The notes below the pieces were generated by a model. The model saw only the letters and a list, made by a program, of their open reading frames with translations. It searched no databases and had not been told where the DNA came from. Below are positions 27,074 through 36,848 of a stretch of 64,000 nt of DNA, in pieces. Source of the stretch: an uncultured Bacteroidota bacterium. Lineage in GTDB: Bacteria > Bacteroidota > Bacteroidia > Flavobacteriales > Flavobacteriaceae. The DNA is taken from assembly GCA_902602415.1 (NCBI GenBank), contig CACKQW010000003.1:1-64000 (forward strand). Direction: 5' to 3'. The first letter of the stretch is position 1. The number at the start of each line of letters is the position of its first letter. The position numbers and the translations under genes are program-made.

Positions 27074-29485
27074 CTAAAATTCTCCTTGATTGTTAAATCC
27101 TTGTGGGTTTCTTTGATTTTTCTTCTGATTAAACCTGTATATAAAGTTTAAAACTATTCTTCTTACTCCCCAACGAAATTCATAATCGTTGTAAAAATTA
27201 TCATTAAACGTTTCATTTTTCCATCCTCTTTGATCTAACAAATCTTTAACATTTAACGAAATCGTTGCATTTTCCTTGAATAAGTCCTTACTTAATCCCA
27301 TATCAATGGAAATATCTCCTTCTCTTTTATTTACTGCAGTTTTTCTGGGGCCTCTAATATTTACGCTAGTTTGCCATTGAATTTTTGCCGGTAGGCTTAG
27401 CTTATTGTTAATCTTGAAGTCCCAGCTTACATTTTTACTGTCATATACTGTTCCTTCATAGCTTCCAATTATTTCATTTTCGAAAATATTTAAATTCGAG
27501 AAAATATTCCAAAATCTGCCCTGATTGTATGAAATATTTAATTCGAATCCAAATCTCTCACTACTTGATAAATTTATAGGAAACCTTTCGTTAATTGGAA
27601 CATTTACTCCTTCGATATTTGCAAAGTTTCCTGTTTCTCTCAAAATGGTATTGACAATATTTGTAGATTTTTGAAAATACGTAGAAGTATTAACCGTAAT
27701 TCCAGAGGGGAATTTTTTTATGTAACCAAGATCAAGATTATTTGAATACGTGGGGTATAGGTAAGGATTACCTCTCCAAATCAATATAGGACTTATTTTG
27801 GTAGGGAATGGGTTTATAAATCTTGACCAGGGTCTATTTATTCGTCTATTGTATCCAAAAGTTAATGTTTCATCTTCTTTGAATTCATATCCAAAATTAA
27901 AGGTTGGAAAAATACCAGTTTCGTCAATCTTTGTAAAATCATTTGTGGTGATTTGATTGATATTTTTTACTGTATTTTCAATTCTTAATCCAAATAAAAA
28001 AGAATAGGTGTCATCCAACTTTAAACCATATTGAGAATAAAAAGCACTAATCTTTTCTTTGTATTGAAAAAGGTTGCTTTGACCTAAATCTTCTTCAAAA
28101 TTATTATCAACGAGTTCAAATACCCTGTAATCAGTCAGTTTTTCATCATTATTAACTCTAAATCCAATTTCAAACTGTTTATTTTCGCCGATGGGGTTTA
28201 CATAATCTGATTGAATGAGATAGGATTTGTTATCTTCATCACTTGTAATTATTTCATTTTCGATACCATTTTCATTTATAATTCCGTCTTCCCATTCATT
28301 TGAATTGTCATACTGAAAATCGATTGTTAGTTTTTTGCCACTCTCGTTAAATTTCTTTTCAAAATTCAAATTGTATTCTCTATTAAATTCTGTTTCTCCC
28401 TCAGTTTCCACTTGAGTAATACTATTAATAGGAGAGAAATTTTCATCAACTTCGGTGATCAAGTTACTTTCAATATCTAATGACTCATAATCATTGTAAA
28501 AAAAAGATCCTAAAATTGATGTGTTTTCATCAATGAACCACTCAACACCATTGTTGATGAGGTAACCTTTATTGTTTCTATTTCTATCTCTGTCTTCAAG
28601 GAAGAATGTGCTTGGTTCATCCCCATTAAAATACTCTGTAAATCCACCGGACTCACCAGGTCTATTTCTATCATTTATTCCCAAGGAATTGAAAAAATTT
28701 AGTTTACCACTTCTATAATTTGAATTAGCGGAAACACCATTTGATTTCGGTTCTGCATAATTAAGACTAAGAGAACCATTAAGCCCTAGTTTCTTTGATT
28801 TTCTGAGGATTAAATTAATTATACCACCTGTCCCTTGCGCTTCAAATCTAGCAGATGGAGAAGTGATTACTTCAACTTTTTCAATAGCATCCGTTGGAAG
28901 TTGTCTGATGAAAGAGGAATTAACTCCAACAAGATTTGATGGTTTTCCATTTATGAGAACTCGTGCAGCATCATTTCCTCTTAATAAAATATTCCCATCA
29001 ATATCCGTAGAGACAGAGGGTATATTATCTAAAACGTCTAATGCAGTTCCCCCACGTGCAGTTAAGTCCTTACCCACAGTGTATATTTTTTTATCTAGTT
29101 TGATCTCTACCGTTGTTTCTTCTGCAATTATTTCTACTTCATCTAATGATTCAAAACCTGGTTTCATTATAATTTTACCAAGATCTGTATCTTTATCTAA
29201 TAGTAGTTTTTCGATATTATAATCTGTAAAGGAAATAAAATCAATATTTAAATGATAAACTCCATTAGCAGCAGATATTGAAAACTGACCTTTTTTATCG
29301 GTTAACCCCCCCGTAATGATGTCTGAACTTTCAGAATCTTTGATGGTCACAGTGGCAAACTCAAGAGGTTTATTATTTTCGGTGATAACTATCCCTGTTA
29401 TGGTTAACTCATTGTCTTTTTCAAATTGTTTTTGAGAATGTAAATTTTGGTTAAAAAATAAAAGGAACAATAGAATAAATCTCAT
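27074..29485 (-). CDS. TonB-dependent-receptor-like outer membrane beta-barrel protein
   Basis: The 803-residue protein has a signal peptide (ends near HSQ17), a CarboxypepD_reg-like beta-sandwich (ITGIVITENNKPLEFATVTI to about residue 105), a plug domain (about 130-230: TALDVLDNIPSVSTDIDGNILLRG, in parts NIPSVSTDIDGN; VEVITSPSARFEAQGTGGIINLIL, in parts PSARFEAQGTGGI), and a barrel to the end of the OMP_b-brl_3 type. Unlike SusC proteins it has no obvious TonB-box repeat or SusD partner. The ligand is unknown; relatives take up metals, peptides or sugars. It lies 43 bases behind arsC and prfB on the same strand. Confidence 0.88.
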   Translation of the reverse strand: MRFILLFLLFFNQNLHSQKQFEKDNELTITGIVITENNKPLEFATVTIKDSESSDIITGGLTDKKGQFSISAANGVYHLNIDFISFTDYNIEKLLLDKDTDLGKIIMKPGFESLDEVEIIAEETTVEIKLDKKIYTVGKDLTARGGTALDVLDNIPSVSTDIDGNILLRGNDAARVLINGKPSNLVGVNSSFIRQLPTDAIEKVEVITSPSARFEAQGTGGIINLILRKSKKLGLNGSLSLNYAEPKSNGVSANSNYRSGKLNFFNSLGINDRNRPGESGGFTEYFNGDEPSTFFLEDRDRNRNNKGYLINNGVEWFIDENTSILGSFFYNDYESLDIESNLITEVDENFSPINSITQVETEGETEFNREYNLNFEKKFNESGKKLTIDFQYDNSNEWEDGIINENGIENEIITSDEDNKSYLIQSDYVNPIGENKQFEIGFRVNNDEKLTDYRVFELVDNNFEEDLGQSNLFQYKEKISAFYSQYGLKLDDTYSFLFGLRIENTVKNINQITTNDFTKIDETGIFPTFNFGYEFKEDETLTFGYNRRINRPWSRFINPFPTKISPILIWRGNPYLYPTYSNNLDLGYIKKFPSGITVNTSTYFQKSTNIVNTILRETGNFANIEGVNVPINERFPINLSSSERFGFELNISYNQGRFWNIFSNLNIFENEIIGSYEGTVYDSKNVSWDFKINNKLSLPAKIQWQTSVNIRGPRKTAVNKREGDISIDMGLSKDLFKENATISLNVKDLLDQRGWKNETFNDNFYNDYEFRWGVRRIVLNFIYRFNQKKNQRNPQGFNNQGEF

Positions 29486-29528
29486 GCGTTTGTTTGTTAA
29501 GAGTGAAGCAAAAGATGTGCCATAAGCA

Positions 29529-29867
29529 CTATAATAATTTGTCTATATTTTCTGCAGGTCGACCAATAACAGCCAATTTTTCGCTAACAATAATAGGCCT
29601 TTCAATAAGTTTGGGCTCATTACTCAGAATTTTTATTAGCTGTTCATCACTAAAGTCTTTTCCTTTGTATTTCTCTTTCCATATTGCTTCATTTTTTCTA
29701 ACAAGTTCAATTGGTTTTAATTGAAGTTTTTTTAAAATGTTTCTTATTTGCTCTGAGGACAAATTATTTTTAATGTAATCTATTACTTCAAAATTAATTT
29801 TTTTACTTTCTAAATACTTTATGCCTTCTCGTGATTTCCTACATCTAGGATTGTGATAAATTTTCAT
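29529..29867 (-). CDS. arsC: ArsC/Spx-family arsenate-reductase-like protein
   Basis: The 112-residue thioredoxin-fold protein starts MKIYHNPRCRKSREGIKYLE, the ArsC pattern with one active-site Cys at residue 9 followed by Arg-Lys-Ser. Other family blocks are IRNILKKLQLKPIELVRKNEAIWKE and LIERPIIVSEKLAVIGRP. Glutaredoxin-coupled arsenate reductases have this layout; Spx/YfgD regulators share the fold. No arsenic resistance genes adjoin it, so a true arsenate role is uncertain. Its start overlaps the prfB stop by 23 bases, showing cotranscription with the release factor gene, as in many flavobacteria. Confidence 0.82.
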   Translation of the reverse strand: MKIYHNPRCRKSREGIKYLESKKINFEVIDYIKNNLSSEQIRNILKKLQLKPIELVRKNEAIWKEKYKGKDFSDEQLIKILSNEPKLIERPIIVSEKLAVIGRPAENIDKLL

Positions 29868-30958
29868 TTGATTGATTTGTATTAAACATTAAATAAGATT
29901 TTAAAAAATCTTTAATATTACCATTAAGTACACTGTCTGTATTTCCGGTTTCTGTTCCAGTTCTTAAATCTTTTACTAATTTATAGGGGTGAAGAACATA
30001 ATTTCTGATTTGACTTCCCCATTCGATCTTTTTCTTGCTGGACTCAATTTCATTTCTTTTTTCATTTTTCTTTTTTAATTCAATCTCATACAGCTGAGAT
30101 TTTAGCATTTGCATAGCTCTCACTTTGTTATCAAGTTGCGATCTTGTCTCGGAACAAGTAATTTGAATTCCACTGGGCTTATGTGTAATTTGAACCTTGG
30201 TTTCAATTTTATTTACGCTTTGTCCCCCAGCACCACTAGATCTGGAAGTATTAATTTCCAGGTCTGATTGATTTATTTCAATATTTATGCTATCATCGAT
30301 TAAAGGATATACATAAACCGATGCAAAACTTGTGTGTCTTTTTGCATTTGAATCAAACGGTGAAATTCGAACAAGTCTATGAACGCCATTTTCTCCTTTT
30401 AGCCATCCAAAAGCATATTCACCTTCAATTTTTAAAGTTGCCGATTTTATACCCGCTGTATCACCATCTTGTTCATTGAGAATAGAGCTTTTTAGATTAT
30501 TTTTTTCACAATACATCGTATACATTCTCATTAACATTTGTGCCCAATCACAACTTTCTGTGCCTCCAGCACCCGCGGTAATTTGTAGAACAGCGTCCAT
30601 ATTATCACTTTCGTGAGAAAGCATGGTTTTGAATTCTAATTCTTCTAATAGTGTATTGCTTTTATTATATTGATTTTGCAGCTCATCGTCAGAACATTCA
30701 TTTTTTTTATGATATTCTAATAATATTTCTAAGTCAGTTATATTTTCTTCAAGGAAATCAATATTTTTTATCCAGTTTTTTAAAAACTTAATTCTCTTAA
30801 GAGTTATTTGTGCTTCTGATGAATTTTCCCAGAAATTTTCTTGAAATGTTTTTTTTTCTTGTAACTCTAATTCTTGATGCTTGCTGCTAAGGTCAAAGGT
30901 ACCCCCTTAACGCATCCAGGCGATTTCTAATAGTGAGTATTTGTTCATTTGTATACAC
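29845..30958 (-). CDS. prfB: Peptide chain release factor 2, with programmed +1 frameshift
   Basis: RF2 ends translation at UGA and UAA. The gene is split: a 21-codon leader from the GTG at 30958 (reads VYTNEQILTIRNRLDALRGYL) stops at an in-frame TGA (30895-30893), and the main body continues in the +1 frame from GAC at 30894 to 29845, about 370 residues in all, the normal RF2 length. The codon-recognition tripeptide SPF (in VRISPFDSNAKRH) and the catalytic GGQ (SSGAGGQSVNKIE) are present. The low-level UGA readthrough-by-shift autoregulates RF2 amounts. A stop (TAA) two codons before the GTG limits the start. arsC overlaps the 3' end. Confidence 0.95.
30892..30907 (-). promoter_or_regulatory. 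RF2 programmed frameshift site
   Basis: On the minus strand the sequence is AGGGGGTACCTTTGAC: a Shine-Dalgarno-like AGGGGG, three bases, then the slippery CTT and the in-frame UGA followed by C. It differs from the classic Escherichia coli site (AGGGGGTATCTTTGAC) by one base. This internal Shine-Dalgarno is striking because ordinary genes here show almost none. Confidence 0.95.
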
Positions 30959-31042
30959 AGGTTAAAATTAATATTAAATTAAACAAGATCGTAAAGTTTT
31001 TAATGAAAATTTTTATCACTAGATTTATTTAAATTTAGGCTT

Positions 31043-33475
31043 ATGAATAGATATTCCATTTCTTTAATAATTTTCTTTTCATTTATTTTTTTAAACGCGA
31101 ATGAAAAGAATGTCAAAGATTTTGTTGGATTTTTCAATTTCAGTTATGATCAATCAAATGATAAAATATTTCTTATGGTTGATAAAATTGATCATGAATT
31201 TCTCTATGTTAGCTCCCTTGCCACCGGGGTTGGCTCTAATGATATTGGTTTAGACAGAGGTCAACTTGGATCCGAAAGATTAGTAAAATTTATAAAAAGA
31301 GGTAATAAATTGTTATTAATACAACCAAATCTTTATTATCGTGCAGAAACTGAAAATTTGAGTGAGAAAAAAAGTGTTGACCAAGCGTTTGCTAAGTCTG
31401 TTTTGTTTGGATTTGAAATAATTGATAAGTATGAAGATTCTTATAAAATTGATTTTACTTCTTTTCTTAAATATGATAGACATGGAGTTGCAAAAACATT
31501 AAAAAATAAAAATCAGGGATCATATTCGGTTGATCTCTCAAAAAGTTCCATTGAAATGTTTAATACCAAGGCGTTTCCTAGAAATGTTGAATTTGAAGCT
31601 CTACTAACTTTTTCTGGTGATGCTAAAGGAAACTTAGTTCGTAGTGTTGTTCCAGATCCAAATAATATTACGGTAACACAACATCACTCATTTATTCAAT
31701 TGCCAGACAATGATTATCAGCCTAGAAAATTTGACCCAAGGAGTGGGGCTATTTTTATTGAATTTATGGATTATTCAACACCAGTTAATAAAGAAATGGT
31801 TAAAAAATATATTATTAGGCATCGCTTGAAAAAAAAGAATCCAAGTTTAGCAGTTTCAGAACCTGTAGAGCCAATTATTTATTATTTAGATCCAGGAACA
31901 CCTGAACCGGTCAAATCTGCATTAATTGATGGTGCATCCTGGTGGAATGAAGCTTATGAGTCAATTGGTTTTAAAAATGCTTTTCAAGTCAAAGTTTTGC
32001 CTGAAAATATTGATCCAATGGATTGTCGATATAATGTCATTCAATGGGTTCATAGATCAACAAGAGGTTGGAGTTATGGAGCTAGCGTAGTTGATCCTAG
32101 AACAGGAGAAATTATCAAGGGTCATGTTAGTTTAGGAAGTTTAAGAATTAGACAAGATTATATGATTGCACAAGCACTTTCCAAAAACCCTTTTAAAAAT
32201 AAAAGTAATAACGAGAAAATGCTTGATTTAGCACTTTCAAGAATAAGACAGTTAAGTGCACATGAGATTGGTCATACCTTGGGTTTTGTTCACAATTTTG
32301 CAGCTAGCACGAACAATAGATCATCCGTAATGGATTATCCGCACCCTTTAATTGAAATAAAAAACAATGAAATTTATTTTAATAACGCATATGATTCAGG
32401 AATTGGTGAATGGGATAAAATAACTGTAGCTTATAGCTACTCTGAATTTAACGGAAACCAAAATGAAGAGAAGGAATTAAATAATATTCTGAATAATGCA
32501 ACAGCAAAAGGTTTCAGATTTATTAGTGATTATGATGCAAGATCTCTGGATGGTTCTCATGCTTATGCTCATTTATGGGATAATGGAGATGTTGCTCATG
32601 AAGGATTAGATGATGTTATCAACATTCGAAGAATAGCTATCCAAAATTTTTCAGAATTCAATGTCCCAAAAGGGTCTCCTAATTCGGTACTTGAAGATGT
32701 TTTTGTCCCACTATATTTTTTTCATAGATACCAAACAGAAGCTGCAGCAAAAATTATAGCAGGAATGGATTATAATTATTCTTTAACGGGAAGTAATCAA
32801 GGTCAGTTTAGTTACTTAGACAAAAGTACCCAGTTAAATGCTCTTAGTTCTGTAATGAAAACATTAGAAGCTGATTTTTTAGCGATTCCAAAAGAAAAGT
32901 TAGAACTATTTCCGCCCAGAGCATTTGGTTATCCAAGAACGAGAGAATCTTTCAAATCTAATTTAGGTCCTGCTTTTGATCCATTTTCTGTAAGTGAAAC
33001 ATCTGCTGACATGACCTTGAGTTTAATTTTAAGGCCCAAAAGACTCAATAGATTAATTTACCAACACGCATTGGATAATTCTAATTTGAGTTTAAATGAA
33101 TTATATGATTATATTTCTGAAAAAACAATTTTTTTAAAGAAACCCTCTGATTCATCTGGTGAGGATTCATATTTAAATGAAATACAACACATTGTGAATT
33201 TAACTCTGCTAAAAAGGATTTTTTCTGTTATTAATGATGAGACCAGCTCATTTCAGGTTAAGAGTATAAGCAACGATTTTTTAAATAAATTATCAAGGGA
33301 ATTAAGCTCTAAAAAAAACAGGAATTTAAAACTTTCAAAATACACTGATCATTACCTAAAAATGATTCGAGATTTTGAACGTAATCCAAAAGCATATAAA
33401 GTAAAGATTCCATTAAAAATTCCTGATGGATCACCTATTGGAATGGATAATTGTAATTTACACCAATTGAGATGA
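31043..33475 (+). CDS. Exported zinc-dependent metalloprotease (DUF5117/DUF4953 type)
   Basis: The 810-residue protein has a signal peptide (ends near NAN20) and an N-terminal DUF5117-like domain (FFNFSYDQSNDKIFLMVDKI; SLATGVGSNDIGLDRGQLG). The catalytic site is HEIGHTLGFVHNF at about residue 406, an HExxHxxGxxH metzincin zinc motif, with the downstream SVMDYPHP Met-turn. The C-terminal half fits DUF4953 (LHLWDNG-type segments; FVPLYFFHRYQTEAAAKIIAG). Such large proteases are common in Bacteroidota and are thought to be periplasmic or extracellular; the substrate is unknown. Its stop overlaps the threonine aldolase start in ATGA. Confidence 0.88.
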   Translation: MNRYSISLIIFFSFIFLNANEKNVKDFVGFFNFSYDQSNDKIFLMVDKIDHEFLYVSSLATGVGSNDIGLDRGQLGSERLVKFIKRGNKLLLIQPNLYYRAETENLSEKKSVDQAFAKSVLFGFEIIDKYEDSYKIDFTSFLKYDRHGVAKTLKNKNQGSYSVDLSKSSIEMFNTKAFPRNVEFEALLTFSGDAKGNLVRSVVPDPNNITVTQHHSFIQLPDNDYQPRKFDPRSGAIFIEFMDYSTPVNKEMVKKYIIRHRLKKKNPSLAVSEPVEPIIYYLDPGTPEPVKSALIDGASWWNEAYESIGFKNAFQVKVLPENIDPMDCRYNVIQWVHRSTRGWSYGASVVDPRTGEIIKGHVSLGSLRIRQDYMIAQALSKNPFKNKSNNEKMLDLALSRIRQLSAHEIGHTLGFVHNFAASTNNRSSVMDYPHPLIEIKNNEIYFNNAYDSGIGEWDKITVAYSYSEFNGNQNEEKELNNILNNATAKGFRFISDYDARSLDGSHAYAHLWDNGDVAHEGLDDVINIRRIAIQNFSEFNVPKGSPNSVLEDVFVPLYFFHRYQTEAAAKIIAGMDYNYSLTGSNQGQFSYLDKSTQLNALSSVMKTLEADFLAIPKEKLELFPPRAFGYPRTRESFKSNLGPAFDPFSVSETSADMTLSLILRPKRLNRLIYQHALDNSNLSLNELYDYISEKTIFLKKPSDSSGEDSYLNEIQHIVNLTLLKRIFSVINDETSSFQVKSISNDFLNKLSRELSSKKNRNLKLSKYTDHYLKMIRDFERNPKAYKVKIPLKIPDGSPIGMDNCNLHQLR

Positions 33476-34500
33476 TTGATTTAAGAAGTGATACCATAAC
33501 AAAACCATGTAGCAATATGCTTGAGGCAATGCTTAAAGCTAATGTTGGTGATGATGTTTATGGTGAAGACCCCACCGTAAAGCAACTCGAAAAAAAAATA
33601 TGTGATTTTTTTGGAACAGAAATGTCAATGTTTTTTCCCTCTGGAACCATGGCAAATCAAACAGCGATCAAATTACACACCTTGCCAGGTAATCAAGTCA
33701 TAACACATAAGTATTCCCACGTATTTAACTATGAAGGCGGTGGAGGCTCCTTTAATAGTGGAGTATCTTTTAAGCTTCTTGATGGCCCAAAAGGTATTTT
33801 TGAAATAAATGATATGATCAATGCTATAAATCCAAAAAACTTTTATCATGCCCCTTTATCTAAATTAGTTGTTTTGGAGAATACCACTAATAAAGGAGGT
33901 GGAGCGTGCTGGGATGTTGAAATTTTTCATGACATTAAAAAAGTGTGTAAAGACCATGATCTTGGATTGCATATGGACGGTGCCAGGATATGGAATTCAC
34001 TAATAGCAAATAAAAACAATCCACTTATTTATGGAGAAAATTTCGATACAATTTCTGTGTGCTTAAGTAAGGGATTAGGTTGTCCAATTGGATCTGTGCT
34101 TACTGGCAAAAAAGAAATATTAAAAAATGCTATTAGAATTAGAAAAATTTTTGGTGGTGGAATGAGACAGGTTGGATATTTGGCAGCTGCAGGAATTTAC
34201 GCATTAAATAATAATATTGAAAGATTAGCCGAGGATCATAATAAGGCAAAACAAATAGCCAAAGAACTCAAAAAAAAGAATTTTGTGAAAGAATTGAATG
34301 AAGTTGAAACCAATATCATAATTATTGAACTTATTGAAAATTGTAATAAGCAAAATATTATTGACTTTTTTACAGCTCAAAATGTGATCATGGATTGGCA
34401 CTCTATGGGATTAAATAAAATTAGATTGGTAACACATTTAGATTATACAGACAGTGACCACAAAAATTTTCTAGCGATTCTGGATAAATGCGTTATTTAG
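33472..34500 (+). CDS. Low-specificity L-threonine aldolase-like PLP enzyme
   Basis: Threonine aldolase splits threonine or allo-threonine into glycine and acetaldehyde. The 342-residue protein begins MIDLRSDTITKPC, as in the family, and has VGDDVYGEDPTVKQLE near residue 23, FFPSGTMANQTAI near 58, GLHMDGARIWNS near 164 with the PLP-contacting Asp, and SVCLSKGLGCPIGSVL near 195, where Lys at about 199 binds PLP. All key residues are there. Translation is coupled to the metalloprotease through a 4-base ATGA overlap, an odd partner; no shared pathway is evident. Confidence 0.92.
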   Translation: MIDLRSDTITKPCSNMLEAMLKANVGDDVYGEDPTVKQLEKKICDFFGTEMSMFFPSGTMANQTAIKLHTLPGNQVITHKYSHVFNYEGGGGSFNSGVSFKLLDGPKGIFEINDMINAINPKNFYHAPLSKLVVLENTTNKGGGACWDVEIFHDIKKVCKDHDLGLHMDGARIWNSLIANKNNPLIYGENFDTISVCLSKGLGCPIGSVLTGKKEILKNAIRIRKIFGGGMRQVGYLAAAGIYALNNNIERLAEDHNKAKQIAKELKKKNFVKELNEVETNIIIIELIENCNKQNIIDFFTAQNVIMDWHSMGLNKIRLVTHLDYTDSDHKNFLAILDKCVI

Positions 34501-34523
34501 AAGAAAAATTGATAAAATTCATT

Positions 34524-34531
34524 TATTTTTG
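34524..34531 (+). promoter_or_regulatory. Possible -7 box upstream of the sulfonolipid-type cassette
   Basis: TATTTTTG matches TANNTTTG and lies 47 bases before the start of the cysteine-synthase-like gene. A TTG occurs 12 bases upstream, shorter than usual spacing, so support is moderate. It would drive the two-gene unit at 34579-36848. Confidence 0.35.
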
Positions 34532-34578
34532 TATCCAGAAAAGATTGTTAATTACCAATTAATTTATAACATACTTCA

Positions 34579-35589
34579 ATGCCAGTTAGCAAAGGCGTTT
34601 ACAAAAATTTACTAGAGCTTGTTGGAGATACTCCTCTAATAAACATACGACATCTAACTGAAAAAAATCCTGGCTTATTTTTAGCAAAATTAGAATTAAC
34701 AAACCCAGGTCAATCCCCAAAAGATAGAATTGCATTACACATAATCAATGATGCAGAAAAAAAGGGTTTGCTAAAAAAGGGTAGTACTGTTATCGAAACC
34801 ACGTCTGGTAACACTGGTTTTAGCCTAGCAATGGTATCACTAATTAAAGGTTATAAATGCATTTTGGCTGTATCATCAAAATCTTCCACAGATAAAATAA
34901 ACACCCTTAAAGCGCTTGGTGCTGAAGTACATGTGTGTCCTGCAAATGTTGAGGCTGATGACCCTAGATCTTATTATGAAGTTGCTAAAAAATTAAACAG
35001 GGAAATTGAAGGTTCATTATATATAAATCAATATTTTAATGATTTAAATGCACAAGCACATTATTTAACAACAGGACCTGAAATATGGGAACAAACATCT
35101 GGAAAAATCACCCATTTAGTTGTTTGCAGTGGTACTGGAGGTACTATTTCTGGTGCTGCAAAATTTTTAAAGGAGAAAAATAAAAAAATCAAGATTATTG
35201 GTGTTGATGCTTACGGATCTGTTTTGAAAAAATATCATGAAACAGGTGAATTTGATAAAAATGAAATATACCCATATAAAATTGAGGGTTTGGGTAAAAA
35301 TCTAATACCATCGGTTACTAATTTTGAAGTTATTGATCAATTTATCAAAGTTGGAGATGAAGAAAGCGCAAAATCTGCAAGAGATTTGGTAAAAAAAGAA
35401 GGTATTTTTGGAGGCTATACTACTGGTGCATGCCTGCGGGCTGTTGAAAAACTAATTGAAAAAAAAGAATTTAAAAAGAACGATATAATAGTAATGCTTT
35501 TTCCTGATCATGGCTCAAGATATTTAAGTAAAATATATAATGACAAATGGTTAAATGAACAAGGATTTGAAAAAATTATTTCTAACTAA
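34579..35589 (+). CDS. Cysteine synthase/cystathionine beta-synthase-like PLP enzyme, candidate cysteate synthase
   Basis: The 336-residue fold-type II PLP enzyme has [10 protein letters not shown] near residue 14, [13 protein letters not shown] with PLP Lys48, [12 protein letters not shown] near 75, [16 protein letters not shown] near 185 (phosphate loop) and [16 protein letters not shown] near 280. The C-terminus [19 protein letters not shown] resembles the catalytic core of cystathionine beta-synthase, without regulatory CBS domains. Biochemical options are cysteine synthase, cystathionine synthase, or cysteate synthase using sulfite. The last is favoured only by context: an alpha-oxoamine synthase gene follows after 11 bases. 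That would give the head group of capnine-type sulfonolipids. Confidence 0.85.
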   Translation: MPVSKGVYKNLLELVGDTPLINIRHLTEKNPGLFLAKLELTNPGQSPKDRIALHIINDAEKKGLLKKGSTVIETTSGNTGFSLAMVSLIKGYKCILAVSSKSSTDKINTLKALGAEVHVCPANVEADDPRSYYEVAKKLNREIEGSLYINQYFNDLNAQAHYLTTGPEIWEQTSGKITHLVVCSGTGGTISGAAKFLKEKNKKIKIIGVDAYGSVLKKYHETGEFDKNEIYPYKIEGLGKNLIPSVTNFEVIDQFIKVGDEESAKSARDLVKKEGIFGGYTTGACLRAVEKLIEKKEFKKNDIIVMLFPDHGSRYLSKIYNDKWLNEQGFEKIISN

Positions 35590-35600
35590 ATTATTATACA

Positions 35601-36848
35601 ATGAGAGATTTATTTGACAGAATGTACAAAGACAAAGGCCCACTTGGTAAATGGGCTCAAGTTGCTGAGGGATACTTTGCATTTCCAAAACTGGAGGGTA
35701 GTATTTCAAACAGAATGAAATTTAACGGTAAGGAGGTAATTACGTGGAGTGTTAATGATTACCTTGGTCTTGCTAATATCGATGAAGTTAGAAAAATTGA
35801 TGCAGACGCAGCAAAAAAATATGGATCTGCATATCCAATGGGCGCAAGGTTAATGTCAGGTCACACTGATTTGCACGAAAAATTACAAAATGAGCTTGCA
35901 AAATTTGTTAAAAAAGAGGCAGCTTATGTTCTAAATTTTGGATACCAAGGAATTTTATCAACAATTGATTCATTAGTTAGTAAAAATGATGTGATTGTCT
36001 ATGATATAGATTCACATGCTTGCATTGTCGATGGTGTTAGATTACATTTAGGAAAAAGATTTACATATCAGCATAATGATATGCAGAGTTTAGAAAAGAA
36101 TCTTGTAAGGGCAACTAAAATTGCAAATGAAACTAATGGAGGTATTCTGGTGATTTCTGAAGGAGTTTTTGGCATGAGAGGAGAGCAGGGTAAATTAAAA
36201 GAAATTGTTGCGTTAAAAGAGAAATTTAATTTTCGCTTGCTTGTTGATGACGCACATGGATTTGGCACGTTAGGTAAGACAGGAGCTGGAGCAGGTGAGG
36301 AGCAAGGTGTTCAAGATCAAATTGATGTTTATTTTGCAACCTTTGCAAAGTCTCTTGCAAGCACTGGTGCATTTATTGCTTCTGAAAAAGAAATTATTGA
36401 CTTTTTGAAATATAATATGAGATCACAAGTTTTTGCAAAATCTCTTCAAATGCAGCTTGTTGAAGGAGTTTTAAAAAGGTTAGAGATAATAAAGACAAGA
36501 CCTGAAATTAAACAAAAACTATGGGAAAATGTAAAGAATCTTCAATCAGGACTAAAATCTAGAGGATTTGATATTGGAACTACACAAAGCTGTGTTACGC
36601 CTGTTTATCTAAAAGGATCTGTCCCTGAGGCAATGTGCTTGGTTAAGGATTTAAGAGAAAATTATAAAATATTTTGCTCGATTGTAGTTTACCCTGTTAT
36701 ACCCAAGGGTCTTATTTTACTGAGACTCATACCAACTGCTTCTCATGATATTAATGATATAAATGAAACTTTAGATGCATTTTCTGCTATCAGAGATAAA
36801 TTAGTTTCAGGTGAATATAAAAAGGAATCCTTAAAATTAGTTTTTTGA
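35601..36848 (+). CDS. Alpha-oxoamine synthase, candidate cysteate/serine fatty acyltransferase
   Basis: The 415-residue PLP enzyme condenses an acyl thioester with an amino acid. Signatures: TWSVNDYLGLANIDEV near residue 48, YGSAYPMGARLMSGHTDLHEKLQ near 73 (in parts GARLMSGHTDLHE), SEGVFGMRGEQGKL near 184, LLVDDAHGFGTLGKTGAG near 212, and FATFAKSLASTGAF near 247 with PLP Lys about 250. Relatives are serine palmitoyltransferase, 2-amino-3-ketobutyrate CoA ligase, and the cysteate fatty acyltransferase that makes capnine in Flavobacterium johnsoniae. Pairing with a cysteine-synthase-like gene favours the cysteate enzyme, but serine palmitoyltransferase cannot be excluded. The 3' end overlaps the convergent GNAT gene by 12 bases. 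Confidence 0.88.
   Translation: MRDLFDRMYKDKGPLGKWAQVAEGYFAFPKLEGSISNRMKFNGKEVITWSVNDYLGLANIDEVRKIDADAAKKYGSAYPMGARLMSGHTDLHEKLQNELAKFVKKEAAYVLNFGYQGILSTIDSLVSKNDVIVYDIDSHACIVDGVRLHLGKRFTYQHNDMQSLEKNLVRATKIANETNGGILVISEGVFGMRGEQGKLKEIVALKEKFNFRLLVDDAHGFGTLGKTGAGAGEEQGVQDQIDVYFATFAKSLASTGAFIASEKEIIDFLKYNMRSQVFAKSLQMQLVEGVLKRLEIIKTRPEIKQKLWENVKNLQSGLKSRGFDIGTTQSCVTPVYLKGSVPEAMCLVKDLRENYKIFCSIVVYPVIPKGLILLRLIPTASHDINDINETLDAFSAIRDKLVSGEYKKESLKLVF

Noticed and set aside
29529-29867. Arsenic resistance locus
   Set aside because: Only an ArsC-fold gene is present; neighbours are prfB and an outer-membrane receptor, with no ArsR, ArsB or Acr3.
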